Shown in pieces: positions 1-9,297 of a DNA stretch of 51,248 nt. Within the stretch, counting starts at the first letter, position 1; each line of letters opens with the position of its first letter. The stretch is from GH45 sp046704385 (GTDB lineage: Bacteria > Bacteroidota > Bacteroidia > Bacteroidales > SZUA-534), in the NCBI GenBank assembly GCA_046704385.1, contig JBJKSB010000051.1, positions 1 to 51,248 on the forward strand, read 5' to 3'. The notes under the pieces are model-generated. The model saw only the letters and a program-made list of their open reading frames with translations. It had not been told where the DNA came from and ran no database searches. A program made the position numbers and the translations under genes.

Positions 1-748
1 CAATTGCATTTTGTTTCAACCTTTCAAACACTATAATTCCATCTGGATTTTCTGATGTTTTTTCATTATTAAGTGTTTTAATAACAAACGAACAACTTCT
101 CATTTTTAACTGATCTAGTGCTTTATCAGTAATATTACACTGTTTTTTCATATATGCTCTATATGATTTGCCTTTCCCGTTCCATTCTGGCGCACCTTGA
201 TCAACATAAAAACGTTCTTCCCAACCTCTCGCTATGAAACCCTGATCGTCAGGATATATTACTTGATTGCTCCCATTAAATTTTGAATTATTTGCATATC
301 TTCCTAGTAGCGTAAAACAATCACCTTGATGTTGATATATACTAATTCTAGAATCATTTATATTATAAAATTCTGAAAAAATCCATTTTATTCTATCACT
401 TACAAGACGAAAATAATCTTCTTTTATTTTTACAATCTTTTTCTCCATTTCTTTTTTATCTTCTTCAAGTTTAGAAATTGAATTAATCTTTCGTTTATTA
501 TATACTGATAAAGCAATTCCTGAAAAAAGAATAACAACGGAAAATATAAAAAAAGATGGCCATATATCTTTCCACTTAATTGAACCAACAAATATGGATT
601 CAGAATCGGATAGAATATCAGTTAAAGTCAATCCTATTGAACCATTTAAAGCTAATAATTCCGGCAAAAACAGTGTGAATTTTTTCCATATAAGGATTAT
701 AATTAAAACTATAATGACATATAGTAAAACAATAGCTAATCCACTCAT
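1..748 (-). CDS. Partial membrane protein with cytoplasmic sensor-like domain (C-terminus outside window)
   Basis: I translated this frame by hand; it runs open from an ATG at 748 to the window edge, so the C-terminus is missing. The first ~20 residues form a hydrophobic helix (SGLAIVLLYVIIVLIIILI). A second membrane segment lies near residues 65-83 (FFIFSVVILFSGIALSVY), followed by a lysine/glutamate-rich stretch likely to be coiled coil. The remaining ~130 residues are soluble and carry a GAF-like pattern with YQHQGDCFTLLGRYANN and a DQGFIARGW segment, as in membrane-anchored GAF-like proteins of unknown role. I do not recognise a named family with certainty. The gene stands alone, facing away from the next gene. 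Confidence 0.6.
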   Translation of the reverse strand, partial: MSGLAIVLLYVIIVLIIILIWKKFTLFLPELLALNGSIGLTLTDILSDSESIFVGSIKWKDIWPSFFIFSVVILFSGIALSVYNKRKINSISKLEEDKKEMEKKIVKIKEDYFRLVSDRIKWIFSEFYNINDSRISIYQHQGDCFTLLGRYANNSKFNGSNQVIYPDDQGFIARGWEERFYVDQGAPEWNGKGKSYRAYMKKQCNITDKALDQLKMRSCSFVIKTLNNEKTSENPDGIIVFERLKQNAI

Positions 749-1355
749 AAGCTTAAAAATAGGTTTATTTTAAATGATAAATCAAATTATAGGTCTGGGA
801 AGTTAAAAAAACTAATTGTTAAGTGCAATTATTATAATAAAATGATTTATTACCAACCCTAATTATACTGTATATTCCAATGTAAACACTCTTCTTACTG
901 GAACATTGCTGGAACCAAAAAATACATTTATTTCATTTAATTGCATTCAAAAACAATATTATAAAAGAAGCTTTGAGCCTTTTAAAAATAAGGAGTTTGA
1001 GAAGTTTGCAATAAACTGTTTTTCGATGCAACTAAAATCAATTTTTACGTTGTGTCCCCGCTACTCAAAGAGTGAGTGTGAGTCGCCAGTGCGATGATCG
1101 TCACTCTTTTTTTATTTCCTGCAATTCATAAATTTCACTTTATTAAACTCAAAACTCAAACTGAAAAGGCCATTTCTTGTCACCTAACGAAATAGGTATA
1201 AAAAGCTATTGACTTTATCAACAAGCTTTTATAAATTAGCATGCTGGTTTTGTAGCATTTGAATAAAAACATTAACTATTACACTCTTTTTTGAAAAAAC
1301 TGTAATTTTTTGATATACATAATTTAAAATCCATAATTCATTTAAAATTTAACCT
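749..1355. other. Gene-free stretch of about 600 bp
   Basis: No convincing gene is seen on either strand. The only notable structure is the hairpin at 1067-1109. The region probably holds the promoters of the leftward partial gene and of the small secreted protein at 1356, but no clear TAnnTTTG element stands out. Confidence 0.5.
1067..1109 (+). terminator. Hairpin followed by T-run, possible terminator
   Basis: A 9-bp arm AAAGAGTGA (1067-1075) pairs with TCACTCTTT (1101-1109) across a 25-nt loop and is followed by further T residues. It has the form of a rho-independent terminator, but the loop is long and no gene ends just before it. Confidence 0.35.
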
Positions 1356-1769
1356 ATGAAATATACTTTGATACTATTTTTATTGTTTGCGGTGGCAATA
1401 TCAACAAAATTGTATGGCCAGGCGCAAGAGATTGATCCGGAAATTGCCGAAATTTTAAAAAAGGTAAAAAGCAGTACTGAATTTATTCAAAACATGAATT
1501 ATTATTTAACCGTACAGCGCGTAAAAGAAATTGACAAAAAGGATTTCAAAGAATATATGAAAACATCCCGGTTTGTTAATGAGAATGACATTCCTGTGTA
1601 TCAAATCAACTCAACCCCCACACAGATGGATTTTTATTTTAAGAAAGGCAAGCTGGTTTATAATTTCTCGCTGGAGAAAAAAAATGATTTATATTTTTCA
1701 CAATTTAAGTTATATACCTTTAAAGACAGACACTTAAAAAAACAAGGAACAATGTCATTCAGACCTTAA
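1356..1769 (+). CDS. Small secreted protein of unknown function
   Basis: This 137-residue protein begins with a clear signal peptide (MKYTLILFLLFAVAISTKLYGQ, cleavage expected after the AxxLYGQA stretch). The mature part starts with an acidic helical segment (EIDPEIAEILKKVKSS) and then turns rich in lysine and aromatic residues with beta-like alternation. No family or catalytic motif was recognised. It is monocistronic, with a hairpin just downstream. It is probably periplasmic or surface-exposed; function unknown. Confidence 0.75.
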   Translation: MKYTLILFLLFAVAISTKLYGQAQEIDPEIAEILKKVKSSTEFIQNMNYYLTVQRVKEIDKKDFKEYMKTSRFVNENDIPVYQINSTPTQMDFYFKKGKLVYNFSLEKKNDLYFSQFKLYTFKDRHLKKQGTMSFRP

Positions 1770-1782
1770 TTAATACGACTTT

Positions 1783-1809
1783 AAAGCATTCAGTTTGATG
1801 GCTTTTTTT
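1783..1809 (+). terminator. Imperfect hairpin with T-tract after the small secreted gene
   Basis: The arm AAAGCAT pairs with ATGGCTTT (one bulged base) around a short loop, followed directly by TTTT. It sits 14 bases after the stop codon at 1769. Confidence 0.5.
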
Positions 1810-1894
1810 AAAAGGATCCAAAAATGTGACAAACCTATAAACACCGGTTCAATACAAAAAATCCTATATTTCAAATTGTTTTTAAGCCTTCATC

Positions 1895-3670
1895 CTATAT
1901 CGATTTAGGCAAGGTAAACAAAAACTCTACTCCACCCTCTTTTTTATTACGAACGGAAATCTCACCTTTATGCAAAACAATGGCATTTTTTACAATGGCC
2001 AGACCCAGACCTGTACCACCTAAATTTCGGGCCCTGCCGGAGTCTATCCTGTAAAACCTTTCAAAAATACGAGGTAAATGCTCCTCCGGTATCCCAACCC
2101 CATTATCCGAAAATGAGAAGTAATAAAAGTTATCGTCCTCATGATAAATATTTAACCTGATGCTTTTATTTTCCCCTGCATATTTTATGGAATTTCCCAT
2201 CAGGTTTCTAAATACCGCCAATACCAGATGACGATTCCCTTTTAATTGTATATTTTCATCGGATACAACTTCAAAAGTCATTTTCTTTTTATCAAGCAAC
2301 GATTGAAATTCTTCTTTAATTTCATCCGATATTTCCTTGAAGTTAATATTCTCAAAAGCAAAATTTTCTCCGGCTTCCTCAATTTTATTTAATATAACAA
2401 TATCGTTAATAAGATCGGAAAGCCTTGTAGCTTGTGCATTTGCTTTTTCAACGAAATATTTTTGCTGTTCAGGTGATATATCCGGATCATCCAAAATAGT
2501 TTCCAAAAATCCGATAACCGATGTTACGGGAGTTTTTAATTCGTGAGCGATACTGGAAGTCATTTGCTGCTTTATAAGCCTGTTCTTTTCCAGTTTTGTA
2601 ATATCCGAAATAATTACTTCAAAACTCGTATCGTGGAACAATATGCACTGTATTTTAAAATATTTGCCCGACTTGTTGACTTTGTATTCCATCTGCGGAA
2701 GGGGTCGGGTTAACTCATTCGAAGTGGGTTTGCTTGTCTCAATAAAGTCAACAATTTTCTTAAACTCCGGGCGTTCAAAGAAATTTTCAGCTGAAATAGA
2801 AAGTTGGTCAGAAATTTCATTCATGTACTGAATAAAGTGACTGTTTATTAAGGTATTCTTTCTTTCGGGAGAAAAGAATGCTACTCCTTCGTTCAATACA
2901 TACAAGTGATTGAACAACTTTTCTTTTTCCAGACTAATAGAATCTTTTGCTGCATTCAAGTCTCTATAAATTTGAACTATCTGGTTGCTGATAACCCCTA
3001 ATTCGTCTTTTGCAAAACGTATGTCAAGGTTTGATTTGTTATCCTGGCTTACTTTGATGGCAAAATCCTTAAGTTTTGAAACTGATCTTCCGAACTTGCC
3101 GGTAACATAATCCAGCACAATCCAGATGATCATAAATGCAAAAGCAATAAAAAAGATAAACACTTTTTCAGCATGCAAAAAATTCTTAACCTTAACATCG
3201 TAAACCACAGCTGTTCTTACAAAGTAATTACTTGTGCTATAATAGTGCGCATAGTAATAGTAGTTTTTACCGGTTGTAGCCGATTTACGAATACTGGTTC
3301 CATAATCGGAGTAAATCGATTTTTGGATTTCAGGCCGGTGTAAATGGTTCTCCATCGATTTGTAATCGTCAACAAAGCTGTCGTACAGAACAATTCCGTT
3401 AAAATTGACAATAGTTACCCTTACATCTTCGCGGGGAAGAATTTTTATTACAGAATCCAGTAAGTTCCAGTTTTCAGTTTTATAGATAGCATTTTTATCG
3501 ATAAAATTCTTGACAACCTGAGAAGTATTTTGTAAGGTATTATCCAATTGGCCGGTTCTGTAGCTTTTTTCACGGGAATACTGGAAAAGGAGTATCGCCA
3601 CCGTAAATGCCAGAAATACAGTAAAAAAATATATAAACAGTTCTCTTTTAAACGAATATCTTATTATCAT
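1895..3670 (-). CDS. phoR: PhoR-like sensor histidine kinase
   Basis: This 591-residue membrane kinase is the last gene of the phosphate operon. Its order is: TM1 (~13-29), an extracytoplasmic sensor region (~30-168), TM2 (~170-190), a HAMP-like linker, a PAS-like region (~250-355), HisKA with the phospho-accepting His376 in SIAHELKTP, and HATPase with NLMGNSIKYA, DNGVGIP and GGTGLGLAIVK boxes. In this family the kinase phosphorylates the PhoB regulator during phosphate starvation and is held off by PhoU and the Pst transporter. Its place 14 bp after phoU supports that assignment. No phoB is present in this window, so the partner regulator must be encoded elsewhere. Confidence 0.88.
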   Translation of the reverse strand: MIIRYSFKRELFIYFFTVFLAFTVAILLFQYSREKSYRTGQLDNTLQNTSQVVKNFIDKNAIYKTENWNLLDSVIKILPREDVRVTIVNFNGIVLYDSFVDDYKSMENHLHRPEIQKSIYSDYGTSIRKSATTGKNYYYYAHYYSTSNYFVRTAVVYDVKVKNFLHAEKVFIFFIAFAFMIIWIVLDYVTGKFGRSVSKLKDFAIKVSQDNKSNLDIRFAKDELGVISNQIVQIYRDLNAAKDSISLEKEKLFNHLYVLNEGVAFFSPERKNTLINSHFIQYMNEISDQLSISAENFFERPEFKKIVDFIETSKPTSNELTRPLPQMEYKVNKSGKYFKIQCILFHDTSFEVIISDITKLEKNRLIKQQMTSSIAHELKTPVTSVIGFLETILDDPDISPEQQKYFVEKANAQATRLSDLINDIVILNKIEEAGENFAFENINFKEISDEIKEEFQSLLDKKKMTFEVVSDENIQLKGNRHLVLAVFRNLMGNSIKYAGENKSIRLNIYHEDDNFYYFSFSDNGVGIPEEHLPRIFERFYRIDSGRARNLGGTGLGLAIVKNAIVLHKGEISVRNKKEGGVEFLFTLPKSI

Positions 3671-3684
3671 GATTTTACCGAAAT

Positions 3685-4392
3685 TTAGTTGGATTTTGAA
3701 TCTTTACTTTTTTCAATTTTAGTATGTCGTAAGTCTGTTCCATCTTGTGAATAGATTGATGCCTCGGCAATATTGGTAGCATGATCGGCTATTCTTTCAA
3801 TTTGGGTTATTATATTTCTTAAATTCATAAACCCCACCAAAGTTGCCCTGTTTTCATCAGTTAAGTCGGGGCTTTTCGTAATATAATTTGTGAGAATCTT
3901 ATGATTCATCTTGTCCACTTCCGAATCATTTTTAATTGTCCATATTGCATATTCGCGGTCGTTGTTTGAAAACGAAAGCAGCGATTTTTCCACCATGTTA
4001 ATGCTTGAAACCAGCATATTATAAATTACCCCCGACATGTCTGAATATAAATTATAGTCATCCATTTTATAAATGGTCTTTACAATATTCATAACCATGT
4101 CGCCAATACGTTCTAAATTTATAGACATCCTGTAAATGGCCATAATATTTCTTAAATCGGAGGCTACCGGTTTATACCGGATAATCGAGTTTATAAATTT
4201 TTCACTGATTTCAATTTCAAAATGATCGAATTTTTTTTCATTTTCTTTAAACTGATTATGCTGTTCCTTCGATATCCTGGGCTCTTTACTGTTCATTGCC
4301 TTTTCAAGCAATTCAAGCTGATGCAAAATAAGATTTGCAAATTCCCTGAAACTGTTTTGTATGTCTTCCAGTGCAATATTCTTAATGTTCAT
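3685..4392 (-). CDS. phoU: Phosphate signalling protein PhoU
   Basis: At 235 residues this has the usual PhoU length. It consists almost wholly of helices arranged as two PhoU repeats, with the acidic metal-binding type motifs seen in the family (IGDMVMNI in the first repeat, ERIADHATNIAEA in the second). PhoU links the Pst transporter to the PhoR kinase and keeps the Pho response off when phosphate is plentiful. It lies between pstB and the phoR-like gene on the same strand, with 45 bp to pstB, which fits a shared transcript. Confidence 0.93.
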   Translation of the reverse strand: MNIKNIALEDIQNSFREFANLILHQLELLEKAMNSKEPRISKEQHNQFKENEKKFDHFEIEISEKFINSIIRYKPVASDLRNIMAIYRMSINLERIGDMVMNIVKTIYKMDDYNLYSDMSGVIYNMLVSSINMVEKSLLSFSNNDREYAIWTIKNDSEVDKMNHKILTNYITKSPDLTDENRATLVGFMNLRNIITQIERIADHATNIAEASIYSQDGTDLRHTKIEKSKDSKSN

Positions 4393-4437
4393 TATATCAG
4401 GATTTAAATTTCAAAATTAATAGATTATGATGTTATT

Positions 4438-5220
4438 TTAACCAAATTGCCCGGTTAAGTATGCTTCAGTTCTTGAATCCATTGGGTTTGTAAACATGGA
4501 ATCGGTTTTACCATATTCAACCAGTTCCCCTAAGTACATAAACAAGCTGTAATCGGAAATACGTGCAGCCTGTGACATATTGTGCGTTACCAAAACTATG
4601 GTATACTTCTTTCTTAATTCAACCAATAATTCTTCAACACGTGCGGTAGCAATCGGATCAAGGGCCGAGGTGGGTTCGTCGAGTAAAATTATTTCAGGAC
4701 TGTAGGCAAGCGCTCTTGCAATGCATAAGCGTTGTTGCTGCCCTCCTGAAAGAAAAGTCCCTTTTTTGAACAGCGAATCTTTAACCTCATCCCAAAGCAT
4801 CACATCCTGAAGCGACTTCTCAACAATTTCATCCTTCTGATCCTTTTTTAGCTTTTGCCCGTTGAGTTTATACCCGGCAATTACATTATCATAAATACTC
4901 ATGGTCGGGAACGGGTTGGGGCGTTGGAATACCATACCAATTTTACGCCGCAGCCTGATGGTATCCATTTTATAAATACTTTCATCGTGTAAAAAAATAT
5001 CGCCTTCGGTGGTTATGTTTGGATACAATTCGTGTATGCGGTTTACTGCCCGAAGCAGGGTGCTTTTTCCACATCCCGAAGGACCCATAATTGCTGTAAT
5101 TGCGTTATGCTCAATTTCGGCCGATACTTTCTTAACAGCATATTTGTCTTTAACATAGGCTATAGACAAGTCCTTAATTTTTAAAATAGGGTTTTGTATA
5201 TCCAGATCGTTTTCTTTCAT
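4438..5220 (-). CDS. pstB: Phosphate ABC transporter ATP-binding protein PstB
   Basis: A 260-residue ABC ATPase. It shows Walker A (GPSGCGKST), a Q-loop, the PstB-type stretch RPNPFPTMSIYDNV, the signature LSGGQQQR, Walker B (ILLDEPTSALDP) and the switch histidine (VTHN). It powers high-affinity phosphate uptake through PstA/PstC. It starts 9 bp after pstA, so the two are co-transcribed. Length and motifs are typical. Confidence 0.96.
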   Translation of the reverse strand: MKENDLDIQNPILKIKDLSIAYVKDKYAVKKVSAEIEHNAITAIMGPSGCGKSTLLRAVNRIHELYPNITTEGDIFLHDESIYKMDTIRLRRKIGMVFQRPNPFPTMSIYDNVIAGYKLNGQKLKKDQKDEIVEKSLQDVMLWDEVKDSLFKKGTFLSGGQQQRLCIARALAYSPEIILLDEPTSALDPIATARVEELLVELRKKYTIVLVTHNMSQAARISDYSLFMYLGELVEYGKTDSMFTNPMDSRTEAYLTGQFG

Positions 5221-5229
5221 CTTTTTCTG

Positions 5230-6138
5230 CTATTTTTCTCTTCTTGCAATAATTCTTTTTGACATGATATTAATGGTTAATACTAAACCCATCAAGAATA
5301 AAGAAGAACTCCATATTAAGTTTACCAAATTGGGATCGTTATAAAAGTTCCAAATTAGTAAAGGTACAGCATTTGTAGGTTTTGTTATATTCAGATTTAT
5401 TACCGGGCTCCCGAGCGTGGTTAACAACAATGGCGCTGTTTCACCAATTACTCTCGATATTGCCAGCAAAACCCCGGTCATTAATCCACTGAAACTTGAG
5501 GGAATCATTACTCTTAGAATCACTTTATGATAGGGAACTCCCAAAGCAATTCCTGCCTCTTTAATACTTTCAGGAACCATTTTCATGGTTTCCTCAGTCG
5601 ATCGAACAATTAAAGGAAGCATCATTATAGTTAAAGCAACACTTCCTGCTAAAGCGGAAAACCCGTTTGTTATATTTATTACAATCCATAAATATCCGAT
5701 AATACCGAGCACAATGGATGGAACTCCCTGTAAAATGTCGGTTAAACTTCGGATAAGGTTTGCGTATTTCTTTCCTTGATTTTCGTACAGGTAAATACCT
5801 GTTATTATACCGATGGGTATCGCCATAACCGATGCTATTACAACAATTAGCAAGGTGCCGGTAATCCCATTGGCAATACCTCCGGGAATTTTTTCACCCG
5901 TGGCAATAGCTGTCATAGCTTCGAAGGTATCAGGAGCTACTTTGGTGAAAAAATCCAGATTAATCTGGCCAATTCCTTTAACCACAAGTTTCCCAATGAT
6001 TAAAATAATGGGCGAAATGGTAATTATGGATAATACAATTGTTAAAATCTTAAAAATCCGATTTTTGATTTTTCGAAATTCTGAATTGTCGATTTCCCCA
6101 ATTCTGCCTCTGTCACTATTTAAAACAACTTCATCCAT
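5230..6138 (-). CDS. pstA: Phosphate ABC transporter permease PstA
   Basis: A 302-residue inner-membrane permease with about six TM segments and the binding-protein-dependent transport loop (EAGIALGVPYHKVILRVMIP). Together with PstC it forms the phosphate channel. Its ATG at 6138 overlaps the pstC stop by one base (TAATG), indicating translational coupling. The first ~25 residues are a hydrophilic cytoplasmic extension (DEVVLNSDRGRIGEID), longer than in many PstA proteins. Confidence 0.94.
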   Translation of the reverse strand: MDEVVLNSDRGRIGEIDNSEFRKIKNRIFKILTIVLSIITISPIILIIGKLVVKGIGQINLDFFTKVAPDTFEAMTAIATGEKIPGGIANGITGTLLIVVIASVMAIPIGIITGIYLYENQGKKYANLIRSLTDILQGVPSIVLGIIGYLWIVINITNGFSALAGSVALTIMMLPLIVRSTEETMKMVPESIKEAGIALGVPYHKVILRVMIPSSFSGLMTGVLLAISRVIGETAPLLLTTLGSPVINLNITKPTNAVPLLIWNFYNDPNLVNLIWSSSLFLMGLVLTINIMSKRIIARREK

Positions 6139-6989
6139 TAAGAAAATCTTTTTATAATTAATTTCCCTATTCCATTTACTATGGCTGTAATTACAAACAG
6201 AAGCAATCCAATGGCAATAAGCGCGCTAAGTTTTAAACCCTGAGCTTCGCCAAACTGGTTTGCTATTATACTCGCCATGGTGTTTCCTGTTCCGAAAATG
6301 CTTTTCGGAATAACATTGGCATTACCGATAAGCATTGTCACAGCCATGGTTTCTCCAAGTGCCCTCCCCAGTGCTAAAATATAACTAGCTACTATACCTG
6401 ATCGTGCATTTGGAATAATTACATTAAAAATTACTTCGAGCCTGGTGGCTCCTAATGAATAAGCAGCTTCTTTTAACTCGTTGGGAACCATGGTAATAAT
6501 TTCGTTGCTTAACGAAGTTGCATAAGGGATGATCATAATGGCTAAAATTAAGGATGAAGTAAAAACCCCAAATCCCTGCTGATTCAATCCTAAAGCAATT
6601 ATAACCGGTCGCAACGCATAAAAACCCCATAAACCATAAACAATTGAAGGTATTCCTGCCAAAAGATCGACCATTGATCCAAGAACCGATGCAACCTTTG
6701 TTTTATGGTAATATTCTGCAATAAAAAGCGATGTTGAAAAGGAAAGTGGTAAACACAGCAGCAGCGCAAAAACCGATGTGATTAAAGTCCCTGCTATAAA
6801 AGGCAATGCTCCGTATGATTCCCTTCCCTGTGTCGGATTCCAGTTTGAAGATATGATAAATTTTAAACCATATTCTTTAAAAACAGGCATGGCTCCGCTA
6901 ACTAGAGACAGAACCATACCTGCTGAAATAACCAGAATGATAAGTGATACAGAAAATAAAATATACTTTGTTATTTTTTCACTCGTCAT
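6138..6989 (-). CDS. pstC: Phosphate ABC transporter permease PstC
   Basis: A 283-residue permease with six predicted TM helices and the EAA-type loop (ELKEAAYSLGATRLEVIFNV) that contacts PstB. It pairs with PstA. It begins 19 bp after pstS and overlaps pstA by one base, inside the same minus-strand operon. Confidence 0.94.
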   Translation of the reverse strand: MTSEKITKYILFSVSLIILVISAGMVLSLVSGAMPVFKEYGLKFIISSNWNPTQGRESYGALPFIAGTLITSVFALLLCLPLSFSTSLFIAEYYHKTKVASVLGSMVDLLAGIPSIVYGLWGFYALRPVIIALGLNQQGFGVFTSSLILAIMIIPYATSLSNEIITMVPNELKEAAYSLGATRLEVIFNVIIPNARSGIVASYILALGRALGETMAVTMLIGNANVIPKSIFGTGNTMASIIANQFGEAQGLKLSALIAIGLLLFVITAIVNGIGKLIIKRFS

Positions 6990-7008
6990 TATTTATTTTT
7001 CTCCAATA

Positions 7009-8073
7009 TTATTTTAGGACTGGTTGACCATTATATGTAACTGATTTTAAAACAGTTTTTGATAATTCAACTGCTTTTTGTGGTAGTGGGGCATAGTTTA
7101 CACTTTGTGCCACAGCCTGTGATTCTGAATCAATTAACCATACCAGGAATTTAACGGTTGCCTCGGCCTGAGCCTGTGAACGATTGTTATAAGCTTGTTC
7201 TTTATATAAAATAATCCATGTAAATCCACTGATAGGATATGCGTTTGCATCCGATGAGTTGGTCAACATTACTCTTGTATCAGCAGGAATTTCACCCTGA
7301 GCTGCAGCAGTAATTGACTCAATAGTTGGTTTAATATAATTTCCGGCCTGATTTTGCAATAATGCGTAGGAAATTTTTTGAGCAAATGCGTATTCTGATC
7401 CAATGTAACCAATAGCGCCAATGGTTTGTGAAATAGTACCAGCAACACCCGGATTTCCTTTAGCACCAATACCTACAGGCCATTGTAATGATTTTCCTGT
7501 TCCAACATTGTCGGCCCATTCTTTGCTAACTTTAGTCATATAGTCACTAAAAATGAAGGTAGTTCCACTACCATCCGACCTGTGAGCAACGGTAATATCC
7601 ATATCAGGAAATGCAACACCCGGATTTACTTCTTTTAATTTGCTGTCATTCCATTTGGTGATTTTTCCCAAAAAGATATCAGCAAGAAGGTCGTTGGTAA
7701 GCTTAATTTCATCAACTCCCGGAAGATTAAAGGCAATAACTACTGCTCCAATACAAGTAGGAATGTGAACAATTTCAGCCGGCATTTCTGACAATTCCTG
7801 GTCAGATAAGTATGCATCTGAAGCTCCGAAATCAACCACTTTGTCTTTTAAACTTCTGATACCGCCACCTGATCCGATTCCACCGTAAGTCATAAGTATT
7901 CCGGTTTCATCGGTATACTTTTTAAAAGCCAGGTTGTAGAATGGCATTGGGAAAGTTGCTCCCGCTGCAGTTAAAGTTACTTTTGCTGAATCATCAGATT
8001 GCTTTGCTTTCTTGTTATTACCGCATGAAGCCAGTAATGCAACAGCCATGAATAAAACGATCAATTTTTTCAT
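7009..8073 (-). CDS. pstS: Phosphate-binding lipoprotein PstS
   Basis: A 354-residue substrate-binding protein. It has a lipoprotein signal with the lipobox cysteine at residue 17 (ALLASC), then the PstS phosphate-binding motifs GAGATFPMPFY-like (AAGATFPMPFYNLAF), GGIGSGGGIRSL and HRSDGSGTTFIFSDY. It captures phosphate in the periplasm and delivers it to PstC/PstA. It sits between the porin gene and pstC. Confidence 0.95.
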   Translation of the reverse strand: MKKLIVLFMAVALLASCGNNKKAKQSDDSAKVTLTAAGATFPMPFYNLAFKKYTDETGILMTYGGIGSGGGIRSLKDKVVDFGASDAYLSDQELSEMPAEIVHIPTCIGAVVIAFNLPGVDEIKLTNDLLADIFLGKITKWNDSKLKEVNPGVAFPDMDITVAHRSDGSGTTFIFSDYMTKVSKEWADNVGTGKSLQWPVGIGAKGNPGVAGTISQTIGAIGYIGSEYAFAQKISYALLQNQAGNYIKPTIESITAAAQGEIPADTRVMLTNSSDANAYPISGFTWIILYKEQAYNNRSQAQAEATVKFLVWLIDSESQAVAQSVNYAPLPQKAVELSKTVLKSVTYNGQPVLK

Positions 8074-8109
8074 TGTTTTCTTTTTTAAGTTATTTTTATT
8101 TAAGTTTTA

Positions 8110-9099
8110 TTAAAAACTAATTTCAAGATTCAGATATGCACTTGATACAAATGCTGCTCCGCTTAGCTTTGGATTCCATCCCTGGAAATTAGGAGATATT
8201 TTAACCCCTTTTACAGGCTTGTACTCTACACCAACAATGTATGCCTGTCCATCCTTGGCAATATTCCAACCGTTGGTAGCACCACCAGGTTTTGATGAAG
8301 TTAAATTGTCGAACCTTGCAAAAAAGTTGACTTTTTTGGTTGCAAACACAGTTGCATAAAATGATTCTCCTGACATATCCTGGTTGTCAACGAATTTGTT
8401 GTTTTGTTGTAAATTATATTCAGCCCCAACTTTAAATTTATCTGCTGTGTATCCTGCAAAAAATGCCATTGTTGATTGAGCAACAGCTTTACTCATATTA
8501 TCATAGTAAACTCTGATATTTAAATTTTTAATCGGTGTAATAGTTGCTCCTATGGCTCCTTTGTAAGTGTTGTCTGCCTGAAGATTCTTATAACCTTCTC
8601 CATTTAATAACATGGCATCAACTTTAAAATAATCACAAAATTTGTATTCGGCGCTTGCACCAAGGTCAGCACTTGGCCCAAAACCATAACCATCCTGAAA
8701 TGATTTATAGACATACCTGTTTCCCCATTGTTTTTCCTGAACATTGAATCCATAGGTTCCAATTAATCCAAAATCAACTTTTAATTTCTCTTTGTGATAT
8801 TCTAACAAAGCATTCTTTAAATAAGCGGTCATTTGCAGTTTGCCCGTGCCAGGATCACCTACATCAAGAGTCAATTTGGTTGAAAATTCTTTACTAAATG
8901 AATATCCATATCCAAAATATGCTCTTTGTACTTCAAAAGCTGATGAGTTTTCACCATCAATGTATGTAGTATGTGCATTGGTGAAAATTTTAGCCGAGGC
9001 CTTTCCCGAAGGAGTAAATTCTTCATTATTTGTTTCTTGTGCTTTAATTCCCGACAAGAATAGTAAAAAGACAAGAATAGTAAAATTGATCTGTTTCAT
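8110..9099 (-). CDS. OprP/OprO-like outer-membrane porin of the phosphate operon
   Basis: A 329-residue protein with a signal peptide (cleavage after IKAQ) and alternating beta-strand pattern throughout, ending in an aromatic residue (YLNLEISF), the classic barrel end. The N-terminal region (GKASAKIFTNAH, EVQRAYFGYGYSFSKEFSTKLTLDVG) is like Bacteroidota porins annotated as phosphate-selective porin O/P. As first gene of the operon it probably carries phosphate across the outer membrane; selectivity is inferred from context only. It is directly preceded by the putative Pho boxes. Confidence 0.85.
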   Translation of the reverse strand: MKQINFTILVFLLFLSGIKAQETNNEEFTPSGKASAKIFTNAHTTYIDGENSSAFEVQRAYFGYGYSFSKEFSTKLTLDVGDPGTGKLQMTAYLKNALLEYHKEKLKVDFGLIGTYGFNVQEKQWGNRYVYKSFQDGYGFGPSADLGASAEYKFCDYFKVDAMLLNGEGYKNLQADNTYKGAIGATITPIKNLNIRVYYDNMSKAVAQSTMAFFAGYTADKFKVGAEYNLQQNNKFVDNQDMSGESFYATVFATKKVNFFARFDNLTSSKPGGATNGWNIAKDGQAYIVGVEYKPVKGVKISPNFQGWNPKLSGAAFVSSAYLNLEISF

Positions 9100-9143
9100 T
9101 TTTATATTAAGTTTAAAAATTACAAGTGCAAAGAAATTGTTAC

Positions 9144-9172
9144 AATGTTATCTGAATGTTAAGTCAATGTTA
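9144..9172 (-). promoter_or_regulatory. Putative Pho box: three 7-bp repeats at 11-bp pitch
   Basis: On the minus strand the heptamer TAACATT occurs three times, exactly 11 bp apart (plus-strand AATGTTA at 9144-9150, 9155-9161 and 9166-9172). PhoB-family regulators bind tandem 11-bp units made of a conserved 7-mer plus a 4-bp AT-rich spacer, so the geometry fits a Pho box although the sequence differs from the enterobacterial CTGTCAT. The proximal repeat ends 21 nt upstream of TAATTTTT (9115-9122), a possible -7 element. The start codon of the porin is 44 bp downstream of the box. Confidence 0.7.
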
Positions 9173-9297
9173 CAATATTATTATAATTAAAATGATGTTG
9201 TCGCATTATGCTTAATATACATATCAAGCAGGATATCAATATTTTATTTGATGTTTTACAGGCATGAGTTTCCAGACAAATCGCATAGAAAACAATA

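Noticed and set aside
906..1097. 63-codon plus-strand frame
   Set aside because: TTG start, no recognisable signal or motif, composition like non-coding AT-rich DNA; its end overlaps the hairpin at 1067-1109.
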